NCBI GenBank assembly: GCA_947650365.1
Contig: OX393550.1
Location: 55,197,569-55,261,568 of the forward strand
Length of the DNA stretch: 64,000 bases
Reading direction: 5' to 3'
Origin: Chamaelirium japonicum
Lineage: Eukaryota; Streptophyta; Magnoliopsida; Liliales; Melanthiaceae
Numbering within the stretch: position 1 is the stretch's first letter; the number at the start of each line of letters is the position of its first letter. A program made the position numbers and the translations under genes. The notes below the pieces were generated by a model. That model saw nothing but the letters and a program-made list of their open reading frames with translations, was not told where the DNA came from and did no database searches. This document shows positions 21,596 through 33,949 of this stretch, in pieces.

Positions 21596-23413
21596 AGCCG
21601 ATTCGCGCGATGTACACATGGTCGCTTCATAAGTCGACTGGCTCAGGTGTAGCTTGGGGGGTGTGGGGGAAACTATGGTCATCGTACTGTTTTCCACCAA
21701 CAATCAATAGAATATTAGTAAAATCTTGGTGTGCTTCCATTGTAGCCTGTTGTGTTGTAATGTTGGCTCTGTAGAGCATAAAAAGTTGAGTAGACATAGT
21801 GATCAATGTGGAGACAAAGTTCGGCCGAAGCCTACGTCTCTGTGTGGTAAGATGCAACCTTGAATCTACTATCTCCGAAATATAGAGCAACTGAGTATCA
21901 TATGTACAAGCAATCGGAAAAAAGAAGAAGGGTAGAAAGGGAGATCAATTCTTCGTCTGAGTTCTGCAACTCTAGAAACCAAGGAAGGATCTCTGGAGTG
22001 AAAATTTAGACATCGAATGAGAATCTGATCTGGGACATACATGTGTCGGCTCCCCTATTTATAGAGTTTCAGGGAGTGACTGGGTTGTCTCCCAAGGTCC
22101 CAGGCAGGACTGGTGGGCCCTGTAGGTGTCATGGTGGGCCCTAAGTAGAGTTTGAAGCTAGGTCCCATCATCGTTGTGGACCCATGTGGGAGGAAAATCT
22201 TTTGCCGTCGAAAGAATTTCTTCCACGATCAATTGATGTGGTGTTGAGTAAATAGTAAATGTGTAGCTTGAGATGAGAGTGAGGGGAGTAGAGAGTAAGG
22301 AGAGTAGACACATTGTTTGTTGTCGAAGTTCGGCCGTAGCCTACGTTTTTATATGGTAAGTCGCAATCTTAATCCACTAGATACGAAGAAGTAGAGCTAC
22401 CCCTCAATAGGCCGAGGGGGGCTTGTACAAGTGGTATAGCTAGACCTAGAGGGGAGTAGAACTAGAAAGTGGGGAGAAAGACATGGCCTAGCTTTTTCTC
22501 GTCAGCCTCAGTATGGAGCTCTGCTACTCTCCCTCGAAGCCTGACTTTCCCAAAATAGTAAGGGATCCAGAGGAGGTCCAAAAGTCTCAGAAGAGGTCCT
22601 TGATATTGTTGCTTTCTACTATATTTATAGATATTGCTCCCTGTAGAGGTGGCGAGCCGTGGTTGATCCAAGTGGCACCCCGTGGCTGGTCCACGTGTCA
22701 CTCTCCCCCTGGTTTGTGAGGTGGCGGATTATGATTCTTCCACGTGGCGCCCCGTGACTGGTCCACATGTCACCTTCTCGTTGGTTGTCCTTGATCGGGT
22801 CGTAAGCTGCTCCGGTGGGCTCCTGACTGCATGAGCCCCTGTTATCTCGCTGATGACCCACAAGCTGCACTTGTGGACCTCGTTCTGCTCGGGCTTCTGC
22901 TGGCCTGCTAGCGATCCATGAGCTGCCCTCATGGGCTTCGGAGGTATGAGCTTCTGCTGGATCCACTTGCCTTAGCTATTTTTTGCACCCACAGATCCCT
23001 GTCATTGTGAGACTGTGAATGCCTTGGTCAGATTTTACACCCACAGGAGGCCGGCTGCGATGCAATGCAACCGGCTTGCTGGCAAGAAAGTGATGGAGTA
23101 TGGAGGTCAGATCTTCCGCCCAGCTTCTGTCAAAACAGAATAGCCCTTTCAGGCAAATCAGCGGACATTTGATGTGCACCTGGATTTCACCCAACCAGAG
23201 CATGCTGCTAGCCCGGCCGAGACAAACCATGCATGCAGCCTAGGCATCGTACAGGAGTGGTCCAGCCCCAGCACAGTTCAGTTGCGCCCCCAGCATGCGC
23301 TGGCCAGGCCCACCTGCAGGCCACAAGCCCCAGCCCCTGCACACGCTCACTGCTGCACGAGCTCTCGTGCCGCACAACAGGAGTGGGCGTGCCCCTGCTT
23401 TACTGTGGCAAGG
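21596..23413. other. repetitive stretch, probable LTR debris
   Basis: Two related segments, 21810-21900 and 22325-22415, share AAGTTCGGCCG-AGCCTACGT and TGGTAAG-TGCAA words. At 22060 the word CCTATTTATAGAG looks like an LTR promoter. From 22640 to 22780 the phrase CACCCCGTGGCTGGTCCACGTGTCAC-like repeats twice. No coding domain is recognised and no ends could be placed. Confidence 0.4.
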
Positions 23414-23421
23414 GCCCGCAC

Positions 23422-23872
23422 CAGGGCTGGCAATTTCGGATCCGACACGGCAGACCCGACACGAAGTTAGCGGATCTGGGTCAGGACTAAACGGGTTCGG
23501 GTCGTAAAACGGGTCAACACGATAGACCCGTTTAATAAACGGGTCGGGGCCGGGTTTAGAGTCCGGACATAGTAGACCCGGGAAGACCTGTTTAAAATTC
23601 AACTGATCGTGTCTACCCGCAATCCGATACTGTAATATATAGTAACAGCGGGTCTATCGGGTTAGGTTGGGTCGAGTCAGATCTGGTCAACTGAATAAAC
23701 CCATGTGGTAAACGGGTCTGACGGGTCTTATTGGGTCTAAACGGGTTAGGTACGGGTTTAGGATATAGACACGATTAGTTAAACGGGTCGGGTCCAGGTC
23801 TAGGGGTTTTGGACACGACCCGAAACTAGACACGACAAGAACCTGACCCGACACGACCCATTGCCACCCCTA
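23422..23872. mobile_element. hAT-type non-autonomous element
   Basis: The left end is CAGGGCTGGCAATTTCGG and the inverse of the right end is TAGGGGTGGCAATGGGTCG. Flanking octamers GCCCGCAC (23414-23421) and GCACGCAC (23873-23880) match at 7 of 8. The interior repeats ACGGGTC, GACCCG and CGACACG words and is non-coding. The ends and composition place it in the same broad group as the 17627 and 31564 elements. Confidence 0.78.
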
Positions 23873-24017
23873 GCACGCACCCAACCGGTTGAGTCATACC
23901 CGAGCCTCAAACTATTCCAGTGTAGTTTGCTCTTCCGAGCCAAGCACATAATTCCCTCGACAAGTGATTTATGATTGTGTTTGGCTATAAATATTTACAT
24001 CCAAACCATATTAATCA

Positions 24018-24154
24018 TGTTGAGCTGTTAGTTCCACAGCAGTAATGGGAGCGGAGGTCATTGTCTTTGTATACCCGCTGTGTACTCTGAATCTCCTCCC
24101 TCCATAAGGTCGGCTTTTTGGAGCACTCTGTGTGTTGTCCCGTGGTATCAAAGC
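24018..24154 (+). mobile_element. TRIM-like LTR with primer binding site, copy B
   Basis: A short LTR-like segment (24018 to about 24141) begins TGTTGAGC and is related to copy A at 1190-1306. It is followed immediately by TGGTATCAAAGCGGG at 24143, a close match to the complement of initiator methionine tRNA that primes most plant LTR retrotransposons. This identifies the segment as a 5' LTR. No polypurine tract or second LTR was found downstream, so only the 5' end of the element remains. Confidence 0.65.
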
Positions 24155-25832
24155 GGGACCCACTCCGAGATCGTCTCCTAAGTGGTCATGTTGCACCCAC
24201 TGATGTCTCTCTCCTTGTGCCGTTGAAGGATTAGAAAGCTCTGCGGTATTATTCTCTATGTTTTTTAGCTTTTTGGATCTTGTTTGTGCTACTTATTGTC
24301 TGTCACTTTCATTGTTTACATTAATTGGTAAGTTAATCTATGCTATTGTAGGAGCACTACCATCCAAAACCAATAATTTGCAAGTTTTCAAATAAGATGT
24401 GTGAGACTATTTAAGCACTTGGTGGACTAGTAGGTGTGTTTTTTTTTTTTTCAATCTTAAGCCCAATTTTTTTACAATGAAAATTTTAAAATAATATCAT
24501 GTATTCTTTAATAAAACTTTGACCTATAGGTTATAATATCCCTAGCCGTTATTTTACTTTTTTTTTTTTTTAATTTGAACTTTCAAGAATCTAGTGATAA
24601 AGAATTATGAATCCTATAGTTTATACTAGAAGGGGGTACCAAGAGTCGTGCCCCAAAAATGGCCCGTCTTTCCTTATGTCGCTCTCCCCTATCCTCCGCC
24701 CTCGTGGTGGTGGAGTCGATCGCTCCCACCGACCGGTCCCTCCTTCCTCATCCTACTCATCCTCCCTCATCGTCCTTCCTCACCGGCAACGTTACCTCAC
24801 TCGTGTAAATCATTGCCGATGGAAAGAAGAGTAGGAGGAAAGAAAGGATCATCATGCCGCAAGGGATTGTCATATGGGCCATCGCAAATGCGGAGGATGA
24901 GGAGCGGAAACATGCAGCAGTGGGTGCAGGCAGAGGATGAAAGGGCAAGGACGATTTGGAAAAAGTTGACAAGGGCTTGATCAAATAAATCTAATAGTAT
25001 AATACTAAAATGGAGTCCACTCTCCCGTGTTGTCACATGTGGACCTCTTTTGAAGAGTCTAAATCCCGTGTGCTTACGTAGCTATCTCTCATAAATTCTA
25101 TTAAAATCATACTATAAAGATGATAAAGACACATTCCATAGTATTTAATGATATTTGATGTTAATTAGAAAAATCATTAGTACTATATCTCTCTATCAAG
25201 TGAATCACACTTCAACGAGTGAATCGCACTTAGCTTTGATTGCACACACTTTTTCGGACGGTTGTGATGTCGTATGTGCCAACTGGCGTGCATCAAGTTC
25301 ATCCGGACATTAATTGCTCGAGCTCTTTATTCTTTATTTTTGGCGAGTTTCTACATGGTTACCATTGCAACAACCAAAGCAGATCGAGATGCAGACCATC
25401 GGCTAACCAAGTCAATGCCAGACGGCCCAGACCAACCATGTGGAGAACAATAATGCATGACTTATCCTGTTTTGTTGTTCTGATTTCCAAACATCTAGAC
25501 TGCTCAGGTACACTAACCAGTAACAGACTAGGTGAGCTACATGTTGTAACAAAAAGGCTTATAAAGCCACCAAGTAACAGAGAGTACACGGCCACCAATC
25601 AAAAGGAAACGAAAAAACCAGACAAGAGGATAAGCAACCTAACCAAGAGGCTACACAATAATGCATGACTTATCATTCTAATGTACGAATGGAGGCAAAA
25701 TGTCTCATCACCTGCACGACCAAACACAAGGCTCGACAAGGACCTGTACCTTTTAACTTGTAAGGTTCACTTAAACTCTCTCAGTACACTCGGGCTCCAT
25801 TTTATTTGAGGTAAAAATTGAGATTTAATGGG
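24155..25832. other. intergenic, no gene recognised
   Basis: AT-rich unique sequence with poly-T runs near 24438 and 24557. Open frames at 24607-24980 (+) and 25240-25668 (+) have no recognised domain. The phrase AATAATGCATGACTTATC occurs at about 25449 and again at 25656, a short direct duplication. Nothing else was identified. Confidence 0.5.
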
Positions 25833-25840
25833 CTTTTGGT

Positions 25841-26334
25841 AGGGGTGGACATGGTCGGATTAGTTGAGTTTGGAGGTTTGACCATATTTGGACCAAGTTG
25901 TATCGTCTTTGTCTGAATTGCCTAAGTTGTCCGAGGAACTCGTAGAGGGTATGTCCATATTTGGACCATGGAAGTTGCTCGGGTTTGTTTGGACCGTTCA
26001 CTAAAGAGTAGGGAGACATCCAATCTAAACATCACAACCAGCCATGTTTGATTTGGAGCTTCCCCTCGTTGGAGTAAAAAAAATTTCGGTGCAGACCGTG
26101 CAGTGAAGAATATTAGAAGTTTTATCTAATTGTAGAGAACATGTATATTCCTCTGGTTCCTTAGGTTGTTCGAGTTGGTCATACGGCTGATCATGTTTTG
26201 TCAAATTCGAATTCGGACAAAAAAATTTATCCATGCCCGTCCAAATTCACATATAGTGTTGCCCATGATAGTCCAAGTTCGAAATTTGGTATGGTTGCTC
26301 GGGTTCATTCGGACCAAGTCCCAATTAACCCTAG
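25841..26334. mobile_element. hAT-type non-autonomous element
   Basis: Perfect 8-bp duplications CTTTTGGT flank it at 25833-25840 and 26335-26342. The left end reads AGGGGTGGACATGGTC and the right end reads ..GACCAAGTCCCAATTAACCCTAG. The interior repeats CGGACCA, TTTGGACCA and inverse words. No coding sequence is present. Confidence 0.82.
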
Positions 26335-26606
26335 CTTTTGGTAAGTAATTTGGAATTTTGAAACTTTTAAGTCATTTGGTTTAAAGTATTTATTCATGCA
26401 GTAATTATTACAAATATGCCTAACCCTTTTGTAACCACAAAAATTATGGTATGGTGGATTTTACAACTTTAGCATCGATGGTCTTCTGACAATTTTAGAG
26501 GTTCATTGGACACCAGAAGTTCATTGGACGACCACGGAGATGTGGTCCCCTAGGCCCTTGGATACCACCTCCCCACAAAACCGGCTTGTGAGGGAAGATT
26601 AATTCG

Positions 26607-29505
26607 TTTTTTTTTTAAAGAAATCCCTCTCGGTGAATGAGGGGGGATTCGGCCTAGACCCCGACCAGTAAATTAGAAAAAAGGAAGGGAGTTACACGCA
26701 GGGGAGAAGAGAAGAGGGTGGAGTAGCTAAAGCTCCCCCTAATTACAAAGGTCCATGATGAAATTTTTCGGCCCTGGCCTCAAGCTACAAGCCCAAAGGT
26801 GGATCATCGACTTACAATGAGCGATGTCGTTCTCCCAGGTGGCCCGCTTGTCTTAAAACACCTGACGGTTCCTCTCAAGCCAAATCGCCCAGCAGATGCC
26901 AATGGCCAGAACATTTCACCCCTTGCGATCAGGGCCGCAGAACCTTCTTCGACGCCAGAAGCCCCAAAGAGCTCCAACTAACGTCGGGGAGGAATGAATG
27001 TCTAGCTTCTCGAGGAAGCCAAATGTGTCGTGTGAACTCACATCTCAAAAGTAGGTGGTTCATAGACCCGTCTGCAATCCTGTAGAGCATATACAACGGA
27101 TCCAACACTCCCAGATAGTTACGCCTCATCAGGTTAATTCTCGTCATAATACGATCCCTGAAAGCTAGCAACATAAAGATCCGTGTCTTGAGGGGCGCCC
27201 ATCCCGCCAGATGGCCTTAGCCGGAAGACAAAGAACTCCCCCGAAATTGAGGAAGTCATAGAGGCTCTTAACCGAGAATTCGTCGTTCAAAGTCCACCAC
27301 CAACTCGCCGTGTCTGGTTCCTCTGTCAATGTTCAAGATGTTCAGTAGGTCGCCAAGCTCCTGGAGGTGTTCAGTCGGGAACGGCGCCAAGAATCTCAGA
27401 CGCCAGATCATGATGCTACCCCGAACCGATGCTTGCGACCGCACAGTGGCCATCTTGTTTGGAGCCAGCTCTAGAAGGTTTGGGAAGATAGTATTAAAAG
27501 GAAGTTCCCCCAGCCAAATATCCTCCCAAAAGTGAATCTTGGACCCGTTCCCTGCAATGAGCCTCGAACCGCACCGAAAAATGGAGGAAATCTTGGACAG
27601 CCCCCTCCAGAACATAGAAAGGTTTCTCGAAGTGTGCAATCTGGAGTGGAGGGGCGAGAAATGACGGAAGTACCTGCTCGCGATAATTCCCTTCCAGATG
27701 TCTCCCAGCCCCTTCAGAATCCTCCACCAGTACTATTCCCAACATGGCCTGATTAAAATCACGCAGGTTGACGATTCCCAAACCTCCTTGATCTTTCGAT
27801 TTGCAGGCGATCCCCCAAGCAAGCAGAGGGTAGTGGTCGGAGATCCCAAACACATCGCGCCAAAGGAATTGACGCCGAATTCTATCGATCCTTTTGGTGA
27901 CCCACACCGACAGGGAGTAAAAGGAGAGGAAGTAGGAGGTGATCACTGATAGAACCGAGTTGATCAAGGTGAGTCATCCCCAAATGGACAGAAGATTCCT
28001 CTTCCAAAGAGGTAGGTGTCACTCCACCTTCTGCATTAGCTCTAGCCAAGCCTCTTTAGGGAGTTTCTTGACCGAGATCGGCATGCCGAGGTACCTAAAG
28101 GGTAGGGTACCCACATTGCACCCCATAATCCCGGCTAGGCCATGAGGAAGGGACTTGTCCTCCCCCAAGAAGTAGAGAGTAGACTTTGTGAAGTTCACGA
28201 ACAGACCCGAGGCAAGCTGGAAGCAAAGCAATAAGACCTTGAGGCCAACACCTATACTGAGTCCACCTGAATGAAGAGAAGGGTGTCATCCGCGAAATGA
28301 AGGTTGGAGATCTCCCACGTGTCCCCATAGATCCCTGCAATTAGACCATTCTTGGTGGCATGCCTAATGATGGCGTCAAACACGTCCACCGCTAGGATGA
28401 AGAGGAAAGGGGATAGGGGGCACCCCTGCTTTACCACCCTACGCATTGGAAAAGCGTTGCCACTGGAATTATTGATCAGACAAGTCATCCTGGAGGAAGA
28501 GAAACAAGCTCAGATCCAATCCAGCCATTTCGGAGGGAAGCCCTTGTGGCTAAGGGTTGTCAGCAGGAATCCCCAGTCCAATTGATCGAAGGCCTTCTCG
28601 AAGTCAAGATTAAAAATGATAGCCTCTGCATGCGATTTCCTGAGGTGGAGGAGGACCTCCTACACGGTAGCCACACTGTCAAGAATGTTCTTACCCTTAA
28701 TGAAAGCCAACTAGGAAGGTCCGACTAGATCTGAGATAACCATAGACATCTTTGTCGCGATTGCCTATGCCACTGCTTTGTAGATGCAGTTTGACAAACT
28801 AATTGGTTGGAAGTCCCGAATGCCCTCCACCCCATCCTTCTTCGGGATGAGCACAATCCACAAGTGGTTCAAGCATGTCAGGTCCACTCTTCCTGCAAAG
28901 AAGCCGAACATGAAACACAGGAGATCATGCTTGAGAACCTCCCAATAACGTTGGAAGAAAAGGAAGGGGAAACCATTAGGCTCAGACGACCCATCTGCCG
29001 ATTGGTCAAAGAAAGCTCGCTTGAAGTCTTCCTTCATAAAATCCTCTGTCAACCTGCCCGATTCCTCCAGTCTGGGGAATTGAAAAACCCCCCAATTGGT
29101 CCTTAGTTGGAACGATCTGTCCCTAGCCAGCTCCCGCTTAAAGAAGGTGGTAGCACCAGCAATGATACCCCGCTGATTGTCATGCAAGTTTCCATCCACA
29201 GTCATCTTAGAGATCAAGTTCCTACGGCGTCGGCCATTCGCAATTCCATGGAAGTAAGCCATGCTCTGGTCTCCCTCAGCAATCCAGCGCTCCCTGGATC
29301 GCTGCTTCCACACAACCTCCTCCCTGTGAAGAATATCCATCAGCTCGGAGGAGAGAGCCCCCCACGCCGCCAACTCCGCAGATGTTAGGTTCCTCGATTC
29401 TTCACGGATCTCTAGATCTTGAATGCGAGCCAACAAATCTTCATTCTTCCGACGTATGTTGCCGATGGGAGATTCAAGGCGGGTATTTCAGTGCAATAGC
29501 ACCCA
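26607..29505 (-). mobile_element. degenerate, 5'-truncated L1-type LINE
   Basis: The minus strand encodes the L1-clade ORF2 region in broken frames. The longest piece (29436-28765) carries KQRSRERWIAEGDQSMAYFH and RGIIAGATTFFK, then LNHLWIVLIPKKDG and GIRDFQPISLSNCIYK, the finger and palm start of reverse transcriptase. At 28488-28252 come KQGCPLSPFLFILAVD and FADD, the catalytic YXDD-type box. Further left are LRDFNQAMLG (about 27770) and a zinc-knuckle-like end, MNHLLLRCEFTRHIW (about 27050). A run of T at 26607-26616 represents the poly(A) tail. The upstream endonuclease domain is missing, and stops and frameshifts disable the element. No convincing target duplication was seen. Confidence 0.88.
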
Positions 29506-30300
29506 GCCCCTTAATTGATGTGGGACAAAATCCCCACAGGAGAGTCATTGGAGGGTTGTTGGTCGCCTGAGGGATCGTTGGAAGCTTGTTGGAGGGCTGC
29601 CGGAAGTTTGCCAAAATGTCATCAATCGGTCACCGAAAATTTGTGGATTATCGTCGGTCGATCATTGAAGGATTTGTTAGCTGGTCACCGGCCCCTAGTC
29701 ATCAGACGGTCTATGGTTCCCCGACTCAGACACCAAATCATATAATATTTATTTTCTATAACCTCTAATTATTATTTAATTTTTTAAAATGTTTGTTTTT
29801 GTAAATATTAGTTTCAATTCTACTCAAAATCAAACAAGATATGGATTCATTCAGATTAATTACATATATATACTTTACATTTCAAGACATCAAAATATAT
29901 ACTCTACATTTCCACCCTAATATGCAGTGGAGTCGAGATGGTCGACGGTTCCGACTTCATTTGTGGCGGAGCCGAGATGGCCGCCGAGTCCGACGCTGTA
30001 AATAATCAGTTCTGTTGTAGTGCGCCAACCAAACAAATAGTTACTCTTTTTACCAGATCAATACTCTTGATGCACCAGATAGAATCGACTTGGTTTTGCA
30101 TAGCTAAATTTAGTTTTTGTTGCAAAAAAATAAAACATATTCTTATTAGATTTACAAAAATATTATTTAACAGATAGTTACTCTTTTTTTATCGAATTGT
30201 TACTCTTCACTGTGCAAGATAGAATCTACTTTGTTTGACACAATTAAATGTATTTTTTTGTTACAAAAAGGCCATATATATGATCAGGTGTATATACATA
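29506..30300. other. intergenic, no gene recognised
   Basis: Sequence at 29515-29745 has loosely repeated GGAG-TTGTTGG phrases. The rest is AT-rich. No domain, RNA or complete transposon could be identified. Confidence 0.5.
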
Positions 30301-30550
30301 TTAGGGTAAATTTGACTTCCACTCCCCCCCCCCCCCCGCCCCACACAATATTACTATATGTGAATTAACCAGAAGGGGGGGGGGGGCTATGCCTAAAAAT
30401 CATACAGTTATGGAGGTGTATGCTTAAATATTATATAGGTATGGAGGTGTAAGTCAAATTTTTAGAGTGGTAAGTCATATATCGATTAAAAGGGGGGTGA
30501 CTTACTCGTTAGCATATAATTTTTGCGGGGTAAGTCAAAATTTTCCTAAA
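30301..30550. mobile_element. probable MITE with C- and G-rich arms
   Basis: The left end TTAGGGTAAATTTGACTT is mirrored at the right by AAGTCAAAATTTTCCTAA. The left arm contains a run of C (about 30326-30339) and the interior runs of G (30374-30386 and 30491-30496). The motif TATGGAGGTGTA is repeated inside. The target duplication is not clear, so the superfamily is left open. Confidence 0.55.
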
Positions 30551-30598
30551 TATTATTTATAATAAGGTACAGTCAATCTACAATTAATACATGCTACC

Positions 30599-31311
30599 TA
30601 GAGCAGGTAAAAGTTGACCCGGTCCACCTAACTCGACCCTAACTCGACCCACCCCGTTCATTAAACGGGCCGGGTTCGGTTCAACATTTGTCAACCCACT
30701 CAAAAACGGGTCAACCTGACCCAGCCCGCGTAACCCGTCTACCCGCATGTGAGTCTCTAACTACAACAGTGCCACCCATCATTTCATCGAAAGCTCGAAG
30801 TCCGCTTCTGCCCGTGCTTCTATTCTATTTCAGGAGTATTTTGTCAGTTTGTCCTTTGGTGACGAGGTGAAGTTGGAGAAATTAAAGTCTTCTAGACTTT
30901 TACTCAATTCTTTTTCTACTTATTACTGGGTTTTAGTCTTTAGACTTTTAGTCATTTCCTTTAATTTGTCCTTTGACAGTCCCACTAGACTAGGGCCATG
31001 AGGCCTACAGTCTATTTCCTTTTGTTTGTATAGAATAATATGGTTGATTTGTATTGTTTCTCATGCTGGATTAGTTAATAAATCTTTGGATTATGTGATA
31101 GGTAAATTTTAATAAAAGATTTAAATTATTTTGGATAGTGTATATTTAGAATCTTTAGATTAATAGGGTTAGATGGGTTAGGGTTAGGGCTGACTCGTTT
31201 AGGATTGGGGCTATGAATGTTGACCTGTTTAATAAATGGGTTAGGGTTAGGATTAAGCCGTTCCAACCCGTCAGCCCGCCAACTCTAACCCTAACTTGTT
31301 TGCTAGCTCTA
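30599..31311. mobile_element. hAT-type non-autonomous element
   Basis: Perfect 8-bp duplications ATGCTACC flank it at 30591-30598 and 31312-31319. The left end is TAGAGCAGGTAAAAG and the right end is ..TTTGCTAGCTCTA, so TAGAGC is inverted. Interior words such as AACTCGACCC, AACGGGTC and GGGTTAGGG form degenerate inverted series. It has no coding capacity. Confidence 0.88.
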
Positions 31312-31563
31312 ATGCTACCATATCAAATTGTTACTTTTTGCTATTAGATTGTTACTCTTTACCCATTGTTACATTTTGCTACCAGATTGGTTTTCTTATA
31401 TGTAGGTGTAAAATCATCATTTAAAATTTTTTGTTATTATTTATGCGCGACAGAAGGATCTTGCGCTTACCAAAGTCCAACCACAGGGACTTAATGTTAA
31501 CTGCAAACTTTATCCGTCCTTAAAGTTAAATGAAAATTTTTTGAAAGACCTAACACCAATTAC

Positions 31564-32108
31564 TAGGGGTATAACTTGGGCAGGCTGAAGCTGACCCAAC
31601 TCCACACTTGGACGAGATTGGGCTCATTTTATTGACGGAAGGGTTGGGCTGAGGATGGAAAAAACCAACCCGAACTAAATTTGGGTTGGGCTTGGACCAT
31701 GGGGTTGGGCAACCAAACCCAACCTGAACCAAAGTTGAGTGTAAGATATCACCTTATAGGCCCCATGAATCTTATTCTTAGAAAAGTATGGATCATATTC
31801 ACTACCTAAAGAGCCACGATCGTCATTGGTAATGATTGAGGATAAACAATTTTTTTAAAAATATTTTACTCTTTAAAATTCAAAACTTTGGACAACTAAC
31901 AAAATAATTATCATCCGAACATGTGGAACCTGACCCAACCCACTAACATGTGCCAACCCGAGTTTAACTGAGCTTGGAATTTTTTTTTTCGAGTTGGGCT
32001 TGGGTTGGGGAGCTCGGATTGAAGGTCAGGTTAGGTTGCGGGTTCTACAACTCGGGCGGGCTTGGGTTGACCTCCAACCCGACCCAACCCTCCCGAGTTG
32101 CACCCCTG
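31564..32108. mobile_element. hAT-type non-autonomous element
   Basis: The left end reads TAGGGGTATAACTTGGGC and the inverse of the right end is CAGGGGTGCAACTCGGG. Flanking octamers CCAATTAC (31556-31563) and CAAATTAG (32109-32116) match at 6 of 8. The interior repeats AACCCAACC and GGTTGGGC words. It is similar in style to the 17627 and 23422 elements. Confidence 0.7.
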
Positions 32109-32116
32109 CAAATTAG

Positions 32117-32937
32117 GGTTCGTCTATTCATACCCATGGAATTATTGTGGCACTTGAATCTTTCTTGAACCCCAATCCATTTCGGTCTTCTAGTCTTAGC
32201 ACCTTTGATAACCCCAAAATAACCCCCTCTCTCTCCCAGGCCTCTGCCGTTGGCCATGTTCGACCGCCCCCTTCCTTCTTCCTTCTCCTCCTCCTCCTTC
32301 TTTCCTTCTCCTCCTCTTCCCTGCTTCCTCCTTCCTTCTTCTCTTCTTCCTCCTTCCTCCTCCTCTTCTTCCCCGTACAAATCATAATCCAATCCGGAGA
32401 TGTCGATGGATGTCTACTGCCATTGTCATTGTAATGTCGATGGATATCTACTGACAATACCATTGCAATATCGATTGGAACCCACAGACATTGACGTTAA
32501 GGAAAGAAATGCCACTGTTGGTGGGTACATACCGACATCACAATGGGTAGATATCACTGACATTGCAATGACAATGTCAGTAGATGTCGACCGACACCTC
32601 TTGGTTGGGTTAGGGTTCAGACGGGGAAGAAGATGAGAAGGAGGAAGGAGGAAAGAGGAAGGAGGATGAAGAGGAGAAGAAAGGAGGGAGGAGGAAGAGG
32701 AGGAGGGAGAAGGAGGAGGGTGGCAAAGGTGACCGGGGGTGGCTTCAGAAATGGGCGATGGGGCTGGGATGGAAGGGGGAGGCGATGGAGGCTAGGGCGG
32801 CGAAGGAGGTTGGGGCGGCAACCGAGGTGGAGGACAATGGCACCAACATCAATGGCAACCAGTGGGAACTTGAGGACGAGGATAAACATGGAATAAATAT
32901 TTTAAAAGAAGATTCGGGTGTCGTCACTAACTATAAT
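32117..32937. repeat. imperfect inverted (foldback-like) low-complexity region
   Basis: A CT-rich block (32275-32380) is balanced by a GA-rich inverse block (32622-32745). Between them, words such as GTCGATGGATGTCTACTG near 32402 are mirrored by CAGTAGATGTCGACCGAC near 32577. The arms could fold on each other. Open frames are Lys/Glu/Arg-rich or Ser/Pro/Phe-rich artefacts. No target duplication was found. Confidence 0.45.
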
Positions 32938-33120
32938 AGAGAGAGATTTTGTTCCAACCTCCTTAAAGAGGTTGGAGCATCCCGCTGTCCATCTTGAGGG
33001 CTTTTGGTCATTTCACCATGATAAACAGTATGAAATGACAAACATACCCTTGGAATAGACCAATGAGAGGGAACGGGATGCTCCAACCTCTTTAAGGAGG
33101 TTGGAACAAAATCGTGCTCT
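32938..33120. mobile_element. short MITE with 45-bp inverted ends
   Basis: The left end (AGAGAGAGATTTTGTTCC..) and right end (..GGAACAAAATCGTGCTCT) are inverted copies of each other through GGTTGGAGCATCCCG. Flanks read AACTATAAT (32929-32937) and AACTATAGG (33121-33129), a 7-9 bp duplication. That length fits a Mutator-like or hAT origin. Each arm also contains its own internal palindrome (CCAACCTCCTTAAAGAGGTTGG). Confidence 0.8.
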
Positions 33121-33590
33121 AACTATAGGGGTGCGGAAACTTTTTACTTGAGTCAACATTACTTCAACACAAAACGATCCTCATTTCATAGCAACCCCGA
33201 ATTCTTCCAGGCGGCGGCGATGGCGGCGGCGGCATCATCTACACTCCGTCAACTGATCACCGCTCCAAATCCACCCTCTCCATCTAGCCGATCATCTGGT
33301 CATCCAACTGCGTTGGAGATCACGCAAACTAACGGAGTCTACGAACGAGGGCAAGGTTGGATGCCAAGTACTGCGAGATCCAGTTCTGTTTATGATGGCA
33401 ATGGAAGGCAGGAAGGATGGGTTGGGGGGTGGAGGGGATGAGGGACATGGATGGCGATCTGAAAGCTAGCGGATGAGGACTAGTCCTCATTAGGTGTTGC
33501 CTGATCCGATGCCAATGCGGGAAAAGTTGTGGCTTTGGAGTCGCTCGAGATTTCGTCGGAGATGGGTACAGGTAATCTGCTTTTTTTTTT
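33121..33590. other. unassigned stretch with an unidentified open frame
   Basis: A frame at 33148-33441 (+) contains an internal ATG in strong context (GGCGATGGCGGCGGCGG, 33218-33234) starting MAAAASSTLRQLITA, reminiscent of the start of an organelle-targeted plant protein. No domain is recognised and the frame ends without a continuation that could be followed. It may be a captured exon fragment, a small gene or chance. Confidence 0.3.
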
Positions 33591-33949
33591 TTTTGGGTTA
33601 ATTAGTCCTAAATCCCTCCACAGGTAGTTATTTAAGCTAAAGGATACAACTTGTTCGGATATTAGCTAAAGTCCCTCCCAAAGGAAACGTTTGTACAGCA
33701 AGTCCTTAACCGAAATGTTGACTTTTTTTAATCCTTTAAATTACAAAACTGCCGCTCCAGTAAGAGTATAAATTTGTTTCCCGTAAGAGTATTCATTTGT
33801 CTTTGGCATGAGTATCCATTCGCCGATTAACACTATACATGTAGCGATTGCTACAGTGATTTTACTGTAGCTACTACAGCGAAAACACTGTAGCAAGAGT
33901 ATACATTCGTCTCCGGAAAGAGTGTCCATTCGTCATCAACAAGAGTATC

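Noticed and set aside
26590-29520. Target-site duplication for the LINE
   Set aside because: Only TTAATT is shared between the candidate flanks, which is too short in AT-rich DNA.
31146-31260. TTAGGG-like words as a telomere repeat
   Set aside because: They are part of the hAT element's degenerate GGGTTAGG interior and not a regular array.
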